From an uncultured Ectothiorhodospiraceae bacterium (GTDB lineage Bacteria > Pseudomonadota > Gammaproteobacteria > XJ16 > Halofilaceae): 34,729 bases of DNA. Positions 23,451 to 31,806 of the stretch are shown here, in pieces. Under the pieces are notes generated by a model. That model saw only the letters and a list, made by a program, of their open reading frames with translations, was not told the origin of the DNA and ran no database searches. Within the stretch, counting starts at the first letter, position 1. Each line of letters opens with the position of its first letter. The stretch is taken from the NCBI GenBank assembly GCA_913055615.1, contig CAJXKK010000027.1, forward strand, positions 1-34,729, read 5' to 3'. The position numbers and the translations under genes are program-made.

Positions 23451-25928
23451 CTACCTCCCCCCAAACGGCCGCAACCGCTCGAGCAGCACCGGCAGCAGCG
23501 CGAGGTTGCTCACAAGTGCGAGCACCATCGCCAGACCCGTCAGGAGCCCGAAGTAGATGGTCGGCATGAAGTTGGACAGCGTCAGGATCGAGAAGCCGAG
23601 CGTGACGATGACGGTCGTGTAGACCATGGCGCGTCCGACCTCGCGATGGGTGGTTTCGGCGGCGGTCGCGTTGGTCGCGCCCGCCCGGACCTCGGTCTGG
23701 AAGCGGTCGACATAGTGGATGGTGTCATCGACCCCGATGCCGATCACGATCGCGGCGATGGTCATGGTCATGATGTCGAGCGGCAGTCCAGCCCAGCCCA
23801 TGCTGCCAAGCACGAGGCTCGCCGCCATAGCGGTCGGGAGTGGTCCGATCAACGCCATGCGCAGCGAGCGATAGAGCGCGCCGAACATCAGCATGATGGC
23901 CGCGAATACGATCGCCAGCGTGACGACCTGCGAATGGAGCAGGCTCTGCATCACGTTGTTGTACAGCACGAGCATGCCGGAGAGCGTGATCTGCTCCGGC
24001 TTGATATCGAAGCGCTGCGGCAGCTCCGTGCGGATCCGTTCGAGCAGTTGATCCCGGTTGAGGCCGGGCAGCGAATCGACCACCCGGATGTCGAACCGGA
24101 TCTGGTTGCCGTCCGCCGTCATGTAGGGATCGATCAGCTGCTGGCGCAGTTCGTCCGGGACCCGGTTATAGAGGATGCCGAGCTCGAACGGCTCGAGCGG
24201 CTCGCCGTCATTGAGTTCCAGCACCATCTCCCACGCGGTCCCCATCGACAGGATCTTGCCGGTCGCATCCAGGCTCTCGAGATAATCCTGGATCTCGGTG
24301 AGCCGCTCGAGGGCATTGGCGTTGTACCAGTAGCCCTGCGCCGGCGTCGGCTCGGCGTCGATGCCCATTTCCTTATCGAACGCGCGCGTTTCCTCGTAAT
24401 CCTCGATGAAGCCCTGCGGCGCATCGATGACGACATCGAGCGGTGTGGTGCCGCCGAGCTCCTGATCGATCAGCGCCATGCCCTGATAGATCTCGGTGTC
24501 CTCGTGGAAATAGTCGATGAAGCGGTTCTCGACCGTCAGCCGCAGCGCGCCGGCGATGCCGAGCGCCGTGAGGGCGATGAATACGATCGCCGTCGTCCCC
24601 GGGCGCCGGTGCACCACGTGCGCGATGCCGAGATTGACCGTGCCCGCCCAGTCGCGCTTCGCGTGCGGTATCGGGGCCGGCTTCAGCGGGGCCAGCAGCG
24701 AGGGGAACAGCATGAAGGTCAGCAGGAACGCGGCGACGACCGAGCACAACATCATCAGGCCGAAGTCCATTACCGGACGGATATCGGCGAACATCAGCGA
24801 GCCGAAGGAGAGCGCCGTCGTGAGGGAGGTGAACACCGACGGTTTGAATTTGCTGTGCAACGTCTGGCGGATGAGTTCCCGCTGCCCGACGGCCCCTTCA
24901 TGGGCATGCAGTTCCCGGTAACGCACGATCAGGTGGACGATCAGCGACAGCGTGATGATCAGTACGAGCGAGATGAAGTTCGAGGAGACGACCGTGACCG
25001 GCCAGCCCATCAGGCCGATCCAGCCGACCATCGCCACGACGACGCTGGCGCAGATCGCGGATGGGATTACCACCCAGCGGGTGCGGCGGAACGCCACCGC
25101 CAGCAGCACGATAATGAACAGGCCGACACCGACACCGAAGGTACGGATATCGCTGCGCACGAAATCGATCATGTCGACCGCGATCATCGGCACGCCGCCA
25201 AGATGAATTGTCGGCGGATCGCGATAGCGCTCCAGGATTTCGCGGATCTCCGCGATATCTTCTTCCATCCAGGTCTGCAGCTGGTCCTGGCGTTCACTGA
25301 ACGCGCGCTCGACATCCTCCAGTTCCGCGCGGCCCTCGGCATCGAGCTCGCCCGCATCGCGCTGTTCGCGCAGTTCCCGGCGGCGATCGACCAGCTCGTT
25401 GAAGCGCTCATCCGACTCGAACTGAACCAGCATAGCCGTGGTCTTGGCGTCATCGCTGAGGATGAGGTCGCTGTAGATTGGGCTGGTCAGGAATTCCTCG
25501 CGCGCCTGCTCCATGGACACGCCCGGGTCGCGCAGGGTCGGCGCGCCCTCCTGCAGGGTGTCGAAGTTGACACCCTCGCCCTGCACCAGCGGCACGTCGA
25601 GCAGGCTCGTGATCGAGGCGACCCGATCGATCGCGCTCAGCTCATCCCGTAGCGATTCGATCGTGTCCAGCGTGTCGTCGCTGAACAGCGGCCCCTCCGG
25701 CGTGAAGGTCACGAAGACGAAATCGTCCGATCCGTAACGCTGGCGAATGGTTCGATATTCCTCCAGATCCGCGTCCCCTTCGAGCATCAGAGACTCGGCC
25801 GAGGCATCGAGTTCGAAGTGCCGGGCCTGATGGATCGCCCCTGCGAGCAGGACGGCTACGGCGATCAGCACGAGGAACGGACGGTCGAGCACCAGTCGGT
25901 AGCAGGCGTTGATGAGCCGTTTGGGCAT
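23451..25928 (-). CDS. MMPL/RND-superfamily transporter
   Basis: This 825-residue inner-membrane protein of the RND/MMPL superfamily has two repeats of one helix, a large periplasmic domain and five helices. The first helix is near residues 19-36 (VLIAVAVLLAGAIHQA), followed by DASAESLML, a common start of the first periplasmic domain. That domain contains a charged, probably coiled-coil stretch around residues 180-250 (NELVDRRRELREQ, AELEDVERAFSERQDQL). The second half repeats the core and has GIGVDDTIHYVDRFQTE, the conserved Asp pair of RND helix 10. The ATG at 25928 has GAAGGA 9 bp upstream. No membrane-fusion or outer-membrane partner is adjacent, so it may act alone on lipids or hydrophobic compounds. 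Confidence 0.88.
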   Translation of the reverse strand: MPKRLINACYRLVLDRPFLVLIAVAVLLAGAIHQARHFELDASAESLMLEGDADLEEYRTIRQRYGSDDFVFVTFTPEGPLFSDDTLDTIESLRDELSAIDRVASITSLLDVPLVQGEGVNFDTLQEGAPTLRDPGVSMEQAREEFLTSPIYSDLILSDDAKTTAMLVQFESDERFNELVDRRRELREQRDAGELDAEGRAELEDVERAFSERQDQLQTWMEEDIAEIREILERYRDPPTIHLGGVPMIAVDMIDFVRSDIRTFGVGVGLFIIVLLAVAFRRTRWVVIPSAICASVVVAMVGWIGLMGWPVTVVSSNFISLVLIITLSLIVHLIVRYRELHAHEGAVGQRELIRQTLHSKFKPSVFTSLTTALSFGSLMFADIRPVMDFGLMMLCSVVAAFLLTFMLFPSLLAPLKPAPIPHAKRDWAGTVNLGIAHVVHRRPGTTAIVFIALTALGIAGALRLTVENRFIDYFHEDTEIYQGMALIDQELGGTTPLDVVIDAPQGFIEDYEETRAFDKEMGIDAEPTPAQGYWYNANALERLTEIQDYLESLDATGKILSMGTAWEMVLELNDGEPLEPFELGILYNRVPDELRQQLIDPYMTADGNQIRFDIRVVDSLPGLNRDQLLERIRTELPQRFDIKPEQITLSGMLVLYNNVMQSLLHSQVVTLAIVFAAIMLMFGALYRSLRMALIGPLPTAMAASLVLGSMGWAGLPLDIMTMTIAAIVIGIGVDDTIHYVDRFQTEVRAGATNATAAETTHREVGRAMVYTTVIVTLGFSILTLSNFMPTIYFGLLTGLAMVLALVSNLALLPVLLERLRPFGGR

Positions 25929-26151
25929 GCGCGGTGTTCCTTCTTCGGGGGGCGCCAAGGGTAACTGTTGCGGGTGCCGGCGTCGCGTGACGCCGGTGGT
26001 TGCCAGGGGTCGTCAGGGCGCCGGGGCGGTATAACCCAACGTTGTAAGTACAGAGATATTCATTCCTTTATCTTCCGCACGCCACACGCCATATTGCACG
26101 GTGTCAGGCCGTGGATCCCGCGGCCGCACCGGTAACAGGCGTGGAGGCGCA
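25929..26151. promoter_or_regulatory. Divergent region between RND transporter and cysH
   Basis: This 223-bp gap has the most AT-rich patch of the neighbourhood at 26041-26085 (TTGTAAGTACAGAGATATTC and following). A weak TTGTAA...TTTATC pair with 19-bp spacing could serve cysH. No CysB-like site can be claimed. Confidence 0.3.
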
Positions 26152-26874
26152 ATGGGCGACGTGGTCGCATTCGACAACGACAGTGGGCCCCTCGATACCG
26201 CCGCGGCGGATCGCCAGCTCGTGGATCGGGATGCCGAGGCTCGCGTCGCCTGGACCCTTGAGCATTTCCCGGACCACACGATCCTGTCATCCAGCTTCGG
26301 CGCACAGTCGGCGGTCCTGCTGCATATGGCCAGCAGCCAGCAATCCGACCTGCCAGTGGTGCTGATCGACACCGGATACCTGTTTCCGGAGACCTACCGT
26401 TTCGTCGATGAACTGACCGAGCGGCTCAGACTCAATCTCAAGGTGTATCGACCGGACCTCAGCCCCGCCTGGCAAGAGGCCCGCCACGGGCGCCTCTGGG
26501 AACAGGGCGTCGACGGCCTGCAACGGTACAACCGGATGAACAAGGTCGAGCCGATGCAGCGCGCCCTGGACGACCTCCGTGCGACCGCGTGGCTGTCGGG
26601 CATCCGCCGCGACCAGTCGAACAGTCGCGCAGAGCGCGCGTTCGTCGAGCAACAGAGCGGGCGCGTGAAGGTACACCCGATCCTCGACTGGAACGATCGC
26701 GATATTTTCCGCTATCTCAAGGCCTACGATCTGCCCTATCACCCGCTGTGGCACGAGGGCTACGTCTCGATCGGCGATGTACACACCACCCGGCGCCTGG
26801 CCGACGGCATGGAGGCCGAACAGACCCGATTCTTCGGGCTCAAGCGCGAGTGCGGGCTGCATACGCAGGTGTAA
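26152..26874 (+). CDS. cysH: Phosphoadenylyl-sulfate (PAPS) reductase
   Basis: CysH reduces PAPS to sulfite with thioredoxin in assimilatory sulfate reduction. It has 240 residues from the ATG at 26152, preceded closely by GGAGG. Family segments are [16 protein letters not shown] (the PP-loop), [50 protein letters not shown] and [13 protein letters not shown]. The catalytic Cys234 is in KRECGLHTQ at the C-terminus. The cysteine pairs that bind an iron-sulfur cluster in APS reductases are absent, so it should use PAPS rather than APS. No other cys gene is adjacent. Confidence 0.95.
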   Translation: MGDVVAFDNDSGPLDTAAADRQLVDRDAEARVAWTLEHFPDHTILSSSFGAQSAVLLHMASSQQSDLPVVLIDTGYLFPETYRFVDELTERLRLNLKVYRPDLSPAWQEARHGRLWEQGVDGLQRYNRMNKVEPMQRALDDLRATAWLSGIRRDQSNSRAERAFVEQQSGRVKVHPILDWNDRDIFRYLKAYDLPYHPLWHEGYVSIGDVHTTRRLADGMEAEQTRFFGLKRECGLHTQV

Positions 26875-26908
26875 GACCGCGACGTTGCCTGGCGCAACGA
26901 GACGTTTG

Positions 26909-26991
26909 GATCGCGAGCAAGCTCGCTCCTACCGCTCCGGATTCGCCTTTGCGGTGGCTTGAAGGCTGTAGGAGCGAGCTTGCTCGCGATC
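26909..26991. repeat. REP-like inverted pair, family B
   Basis: Two 24-bp arms (26909-26932 and 26968-26991) are exact reverse complements. The right arm begins GTAGGAGCGAGCTTGCTCGC, with GTAG ends facing inward. It lies between the convergent cysH and ydbL genes and could block read-through. The other copy is at 20844-20925. Confidence 0.9.
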
Positions 26992-27024
26992 TCTTGAGGA
27001 TCCGCTCGCTAGGCCGCCACAGAC

Positions 27025-27360
27025 CTACTTCTGCACGTACTCGCCGTCCGGCGTGCGGAACCAGACGCCTTCGGAAACTCTTTCCAGGATCTGTTTCGCG
27101 TAGACGCGTCCGACCTGATCGACCGGGACATCCTGGGCCTCGGCGCGCTCTTTATAGATTTCGCGGCGCTTGGCGTTGACCTCCTCCACGACCCGGCGCG
27201 CCTCGGCGCTGCCGCTTTCACGGATCTCCACGAAGCCGTCGTAGCGCTCGGCGATGACCCCGCTGGCGCGCAGGGCATCGAGGTCGGCTGCCATGGCCGG
27301 GACGGCGCCGAATACGGCGATCAGGAGCAGTGCAGTGATCAGGGTGGCGCGGCGGATCAT
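27025..27360 (-). CDS. ydbL: YdbL family periplasmic protein (DUF1318)
   Basis: This 111-residue protein starts at the ATG at 27360 with a clear signal peptide (IRRATLITALLLIAVFGAVPAMA). The mature part ADLDALRASGVIAERYDGFV and the end GVWFRTPDGEYVQK match the YdbL family. In E. coli, YdbL is a periplasmic factor encoded with YdbH and YnbE and thought to assist their assembly. Here the three genes keep the same order (ydbH, ynbE, ydbL), and ydbL begins 26 bp after the ynbE stop. Confidence 0.9.
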   Translation of the reverse strand: MIRRATLITALLLIAVFGAVPAMAADLDALRASGVIAERYDGFVEIRESGSAEARRVVEEVNAKRREIYKERAEAQDVPVDQVGRVYAKQILERVSEGVWFRTPDGEYVQK

Positions 27361-27386
27361 GTGGGGCTCCGTACCGGTGACCGGTT

Positions 27387-27578
27387 TCAGAACAGGTCCG
27401 GGTTCTGTGCGATGTCCTGTTCGGCCTTCTCTTCCAGCTTCACACGGACTTCTGCGTCGAGTTTCACGTTCAGGTTGATCGTGATCGGTTCCTCGGGTGC
27501 CCGCATCTGTACGGTCGGCGTGCAGCCGGCGACGAGCAGCGACACCAGTGCGCCAATGGCAATCCGTATGGGAATCAT
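27387..27578 (-). CDS. ynbE: YnbE family outer-membrane lipoprotein
   Basis: This 63-residue lipoprotein starts at the ATG at 27578 (MIPIRIAIGALVSLLVAGC). LVAGC is the lipobox, so the mature protein starts at Cys19 and lacks Asp at the next position, which fits outer-membrane targeting. The rest (PTVQMRAPEEPITINLNVKL, EVRVKLEEKAEQDI) matches YnbE, which multimerises and completes a bridge with YdbH. The alternative upstream start at 27638 is TTG and would place the signal internally. The gap to ydbH is 110 bp, unusually wide for coupled partners. Confidence 0.9.
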   Translation of the reverse strand: MIPIRIAIGALVSLLVAGCTPTVQMRAPEEPITINLNVKLDAEVRVKLEEKAEQDIAQNPDLF

Positions 27579-27688
27579 GCGGGACAATGTGCGCTCTCCA
27601 TTCGCCGGTGGAGGACAGACCGGCCAATCCGGGGTCAATCGTTATCCTGACCGATACCGCCCGGTGCGGCAACACCGGGACGGACCGA

Positions 27689-30646
27689 TTATTGCGATTG
27701 CGCATTGCGCAGCTGCAGGTGGCGCTCGATCAGTTCATCGGTCAGCTCGCGGCCACGCGCGACCGCCTCGAGCAACGGTTCCACATCGCCGGTGATGGCG
27801 ATATTGAAATCGAACGGGTGGCCGTCCAGCACGTCCGGGTTACTCCCCTGCATCTGGACATCGACCCGGCTCGCACTGGCGAGTTCCCGCACGAGATCGA
27901 TCTCGATCTTCTCGTAGTCGAAATCACGGAGCGCCTGCAGCATCAGATCGACCGTGCGGTCGGTATCGGCCAGGGCCCGCTCGGCACGCTCCGAGCGATA
28001 GCGCACGTGGCCATCCAGACCGCGCAGACGGCCATCGCGGATCGCGACGCCCTCGTCCGTGATGAACAGCGGTATCGGCCCCGAGAGCTGGCCGCGGCCC
28101 TTAAGGCCGTTGATGGACAGACGCTCGAGCAGTTTCGCCAGCGAGACGCCTTCCACCAGGACCGTCGGATCATACACCTGGGCGAAGGGGTCGAAGCGCC
28201 AGTTCCGGACCGCGACCTTGCCCTCGATCACCCGACCCTCGGCCGCGATCACATGGATACCGGGCCCGCTGCCCGGGAAGCGCTCGACGCCGAACTCCAG
28301 CGTCGGCTGATCGACCCGCAGGCCGGCGTCGATGAAATCCGCCTCCAGGCGCTGTGGCCGTGCCGTGCGGGGCGGGCGCAGGCCGTCGAGCTGCAGTTCG
28401 CCGCGCAGTCCGCTCACGGTGGCGGTATCCATGCTGATATCCATATCGTCGATCGCGGCCGTGGCGGTGCCGTCAACACCATCCCCACCCCAGCTGATCC
28501 GGGCACGGCCGCGGGCGCCGCCCTCGGCCTCGATCCGTTGACCCAGTACCGGCAGCACATCCCGCGGCTGGAGCCCGTCCGGGCTGAACGCGAAATCGGC
28601 GATCTGGATATTGAGCACGCCGGCCGCGGCATCCGGCAGGGCCTGGCCGGAGAACGTGAACGGGAGCTCGCCGTCGGCCAGACGCCCCTGACCGTTCAGC
28701 GCCAGTCCATCCGGTCGCCGGGTCACGCTGCCGCCGAACGCGATGGGCGCGACCAGCGGTTCGGGGCCGGACTGATGGACACGTGCTACACCGAAACTCA
28801 GCCAGTCGTTGGCGGCACGCGGTCGCAGACGGCCGGCAATGCCGTCGATGCGGAGCTCATGTCTGGGCAGGTGGGCGCCATACCCGTTGGCACGGATCGC
28901 CAGCGGCAGGATATCCGCATCGTCACCCGCTACCTCGACGGAACCCCCACTGAGCACGACACTGCCGAGCGGGCCAGGGACATCCGATCCGGTCTCGAAG
29001 CGGACTTCATCCGTGACCAGCTCGAGGCGGTAATCGGGCTGTTCATCGACACGCAGGATGCCATCGGTCAAACGGGCCACGACCGGTGCGGCACTGCGCA
29101 GCCCCTGCGGCAATGCGAGGCGCCCGGCCTCAACCCGGCCTTCACCGCGCAGCGCCACGCGGATGCGGCCGTCATTGGCGGCGATCGCGAGGGGCAGGCG
29201 CAGACGCAGTGAACGCGCCTCGAGGTCGCCCCGCGCCAGTACCGGCAGATCAACACTGAGATCGAGTTCGCCGGTCGGCGCGTCGAGCAGATTTTCGATA
29301 CCGCCGACGAGGGCGAAACGATCGACAGCGATGCTACCCACCCGCAGGGAACGGGCATCGACCGTCGCATCGGGCATCGCGAACGCGCGCAGGCGGTAGT
29401 CTTGGCCCAGTACCCCGTCGAGACGCGCATCGATGTCGACTGCACCGGGCTGATCCGGCCAGTCGACCGTAAACCGCGGCAACCCATCGAGGCGGATACC
29501 GCCACCATCACCGGCCGGCGTGGCGTGCAGCCAGTCCCCCGCCTGCCAGCGGAACCGGACCGGACCGGTCAGCAGCGACCGGGCGGCGGCGGGCGGCGAC
29601 AACCGCGACCACAGCGGCTCCGCGATCCGCCCGATCCGCAGTTCGCCGCTATCATGGGTGGCCACGCGCAGGCGGCCATCCCCGGCCTGCCAGTCCCCGG
29701 CGGCGTCCAGATCGAGGCCCTCGAATCGGGCGTTCATCGCGAGACCGCGGGCCTCAACCTGGTAGTCACCCTGCCAGTCGCCGGCGATCATGGCCGTGAG
29801 CCCCCCGGCGATACCGTCCGCCACGGAGCCGGCCGCGATGCGGCCGGTCGCGCTGCCCGCGAGTTCAACATGCCCGGCGCTCGGCGGGGCCCCCGGCAGG
29901 AAGGCCCAGGGGAGGTCCGCGGCTGCGGGCATACCGACGCGGTACTCCACCCGGCTGCGTGCCTCGCCGAGGGGGTCGTCGACGCGGCCACTGAGTTCGA
30001 CCTCGAAGCCGTCGTTCTCGCGCAGGCGGGCACTCCCGGTGATGTCGTCGCCGTCATAGCGTGCCGAGGCCTCGCCCTCGACAACCAGGCGGTTATTGAC
30101 GATGCCGGCGTCTATCCGGGCCGAACGCGGCCCCGCGGGGCCACCCTCGATATCGGCATCGATGGAGGCGACCCAGCGCCCGAGCGGCGACTCGATCGCA
30201 ATCCGGGCATCCCGCAGGTTCAGGCTGGGCACGGCGGTGAGCCCGGCGATCCCATCGCCCGCGGTCAGCGGCCCTTGCGTGTCACCCGGGCCTTGCGGCA
30301 TCCCCGCGACCCGCAGCGCGCCGTCGACGCGCTGGAGTCGTGCCGAGAGGCCGGTGAGGGAGATCTCGAGGTGGTCGATATCACCGCGCCACAGTCGCAG
30401 CGGTGCGAAGCGCGCCGAGATGCGATCGAGCGAGGGACCATCCTCACCAGCCAAAACGAAGCGTGCGATCCGGATCCGGTTCCAGCCGAGTTCCGTGATC
30501 TCGAACTCGGCGTCCGGGAAACCCGCGCGATCCAGACGCTCGGTCAGCAAATGCGTGACAATCGGGATACGGAACGCCCAGCCGATTGCCGCGGCGATTG
30601 CCACAGCAAAGACTACCCCCACGCCCGCATACAGGATCCCGCGCAT
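27689..30646 (-). CDS. ydbH: YdbH family AsmA-like intermembrane bridge protein
   Basis: This 985-residue envelope protein has one N-terminal helix (residues 6-24, YAGVGVVFAVAIAAAIGW). A long periplasmic region of repeating beta strands follows, typical of AsmA-like proteins such as TamB, YhdP and YdbH, which form a hydrophobic groove for lipid transport to the outer membrane. The YdbH match rests on the overall pattern, the C-terminal DIDLVRELASASRVDVQMQG and FNIAITGDVEPLLEAV, and on the ynbE and ydbL genes next to it. In E. coli, YdbH is about 880 residues, so this one is somewhat longer. The ATG at 30646 follows a G-rich stretch. Confidence 0.9.
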   Translation of the reverse strand: MRGILYAGVGVVFAVAIAAAIGWAFRIPIVTHLLTERLDRAGFPDAEFEITELGWNRIRIARFVLAGEDGPSLDRISARFAPLRLWRGDIDHLEISLTGLSARLQRVDGALRVAGMPQGPGDTQGPLTAGDGIAGLTAVPSLNLRDARIAIESPLGRWVASIDADIEGGPAGPRSARIDAGIVNNRLVVEGEASARYDGDDITGSARLRENDGFEVELSGRVDDPLGEARSRVEYRVGMPAAADLPWAFLPGAPPSAGHVELAGSATGRIAAGSVADGIAGGLTAMIAGDWQGDYQVEARGLAMNARFEGLDLDAAGDWQAGDGRLRVATHDSGELRIGRIAEPLWSRLSPPAAARSLLTGPVRFRWQAGDWLHATPAGDGGGIRLDGLPRFTVDWPDQPGAVDIDARLDGVLGQDYRLRAFAMPDATVDARSLRVGSIAVDRFALVGGIENLLDAPTGELDLSVDLPVLARGDLEARSLRLRLPLAIAANDGRIRVALRGEGRVEAGRLALPQGLRSAAPVVARLTDGILRVDEQPDYRLELVTDEVRFETGSDVPGPLGSVVLSGGSVEVAGDDADILPLAIRANGYGAHLPRHELRIDGIAGRLRPRAANDWLSFGVARVHQSGPEPLVAPIAFGGSVTRRPDGLALNGQGRLADGELPFTFSGQALPDAAAGVLNIQIADFAFSPDGLQPRDVLPVLGQRIEAEGGARGRARISWGGDGVDGTATAAIDDMDISMDTATVSGLRGELQLDGLRPPRTARPQRLEADFIDAGLRVDQPTLEFGVERFPGSGPGIHVIAAEGRVIEGKVAVRNWRFDPFAQVYDPTVLVEGVSLAKLLERLSINGLKGRGQLSGPIPLFITDEGVAIRDGRLRGLDGHVRYRSERAERALADTDRTVDLMLQALRDFDYEKIEIDLVRELASASRVDVQMQGSNPDVLDGHPFDFNIAITGDVEPLLEAVARGRELTDELIERHLQLRNAQSQ

Positions 30647-30758
30647 CGTTAGCCCCCGCCGGGCGCCGCGCAGGGCGCCCCGAACGTCGATCGAGGCGGC
30701 CCGTCACATTCAGCGGGCCGCCGACACGGACGCTACTGTCGCACAGTCGCGGGGGTGT

Positions 30759-30778
30759 TTTCCCGTTATCGCGGGAAA
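30759..30778. other. Short hairpin after the stress-protein gene
   Basis: TTTCCCG and CGGGAAA are separated by six bases, just beyond the universal stress protein stop. The minus strand after the hairpin has A residues rather than a T-run, so it is not a standard intrinsic terminator; it could stabilise the 3' end of the transcript. Confidence 0.35.
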
Positions 30779-30782
30779 TCGC

Positions 30783-31313
30783 TCACTTCACGGTGATCAC
30801 CGAGCAATCCGCGCCGTGCGCTATCCGGTGCGAAACGCTGCCGCCGAGTGCGCCCATGAGATCGGACAGACCACGACTGCCCATGACGATCAGGTTGCTG
30901 TTTTCCTCTTTGGCGGTTTCGAGGATTCGTTTGGCGGCATGACCGTTCTTGAATACCACCCGGACACGATCATGCCCTACGCCGTGCTCGTGCAACTGCT
31001 CGGTGGAGCGCCGAACGATTTTGTCGGCGAGGTATTCCAGCATCCGCTGGCGCTGATCACCGCTGTCTTCGGGCTGGAGCATGGCGGCGAGCTCCGACGG
31101 CACGTTCGCGACCCATGGATACTGGCCGTGGCCACGTTCGGCGACGTGCTCGACCTCGGCCATGTGCTCCCGGGCCTCATCCAGCCGCGCTGGATCGATC
31201 ACATGCAGGACAACGACCTCAGCTGCGTATTTCGAGGCCAGATCGCCGGCTATTGCGGCCGCCCTGAGCGCGTGGTCCGAACCGTCAACGGGCAAAAGCA
31301 TACGATTGAACAT
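30783..31313 (-). CDS. Universal stress protein (UspA family, ATP-binding type)
   Basis: This 176-residue protein has a single Usp domain. It starts MFNRMLLPVDGSDHALRAA and ends with the nucleotide-binding motif GSRGLSDLMGALGGSVS, which fits the G-2x-G-9x-G-S pattern of ATP-binding Usp proteins, then HGADCSVITVK. The ATG at 31313 has GGAGGT 5 bp upstream, which decides it over the upstream codon at 31376. A charged middle stretch (residues 55-105) is longer than in minimal Usp proteins of about 140 residues. It may be a monocistron; ydbH lies 136 bp downstream. Confidence 0.92.
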   Translation of the reverse strand: MFNRMLLPVDGSDHALRAAAIAGDLASKYAAEVVVLHVIDPARLDEAREHMAEVEHVAERGHGQYPWVANVPSELAAMLQPEDSGDQRQRMLEYLADKIVRRSTEQLHEHGVGHDRVRVVFKNGHAAKRILETAKEENSNLIVMGSRGLSDLMGALGGSVSHRIAHGADCSVITVK

Positions 31314-31418
31314 CCGACACCTCCGAAGCGCCGCGCCCGCTCCGCGCGGAGACGGCGGGTTTGATTGGTTTACCATCGCTAGCCTAGCGCTTGTCCGCGA
31401 CTGATCTGTTGCTCCAGA

Positions 31419-31781
31419 TCAAATCCGCGCGTGTTTACGCACCACCTGCAGCTCAGCCGTGTGGAATGCGCGGGCCTCGCCACCGGTTTCGGCCCCATCA
31501 TACCGCCCGAGCGCCCGGGCATGGGCGAAAAAGCCCCTGGCGGGCAGGCCATCACCCACCCGGCTCACGACCGACGCCGCCCGCAGCGGGCGGCCCGCAG
31601 CGGCGTCCTCGCTCATGCTCGCCTCGAGAGCGAGTGCGAGGCGATGAATGGTCTGCGGGGGCTCCAGCCCCAGCGCCAGCGCGGCCTCCTGATAGGTGGC
31701 CGTGCGGCCCTCCCGGGCAAGCGTATCCAGATAGCCCGAGAGCGCGTCCGGATCGACGGGCGGCTTGCCACTGTCACTCAC
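31419..31781 (-). CDS. Conserved small protein of unknown function
   Basis: This 120-residue protein starts at the GTG at 31781, with AGGGGA about 6 bp upstream. The N-terminal half (YLDTLAREGRTATYQEAALA, then LGLEPPQTIHRLALALE) looks like a helix-turn-helix or winged-helix fold. The middle (MSEDAAAGRPLRAASVVSR, then GLPARGFFAHARALGRYDG) is highly patterned and looks conserved; I recall similar small proteins in alpha- and gammaproteobacteria without a known role. The TYQEAALALGL segment resembles the DNA-binding part of alkyltransferase-like proteins (YGEVA in MGMT), but the catalytic PCHR motif is absent. It starts 25 bp after the GST stop, so it is probably in that operon. Confidence 0.7.
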   Translation of the reverse strand: MSDSGKPPVDPDALSGYLDTLAREGRTATYQEAALALGLEPPQTIHRLALALEASMSEDAAAGRPLRAASVVSRVGDGLPARGFFAHARALGRYDGAETGGEARAFHTAELQVVRKHARI

Positions 31782-31806
31782 GATCGGTCCCCTGCCCGTT
31801 CTCTGC

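Noticed and set aside
23646-25652. 668-codon plus-strand open frame opposite the RND transporter
   Set aside because: The composition (runs of D, R, H, Q) is that of an antisense shadow; the minus-strand gene is certain.
25929-26151. CysB operator or firm sigma-70 promoter before cysH
   Set aside because: Only a weak TTGTAA/TTTATC pair with 19-bp spacing is visible; the evidence is too thin to name a site.
27497-30652. Plus-strand open frames opposite ydbH
   Set aside because: Antisense to a well-supported envelope gene and without any family signal.
30759-30778. Hairpin as a Rho-independent terminator for the stress-protein gene
   Set aside because: The T-run that should follow on the minus strand is absent.
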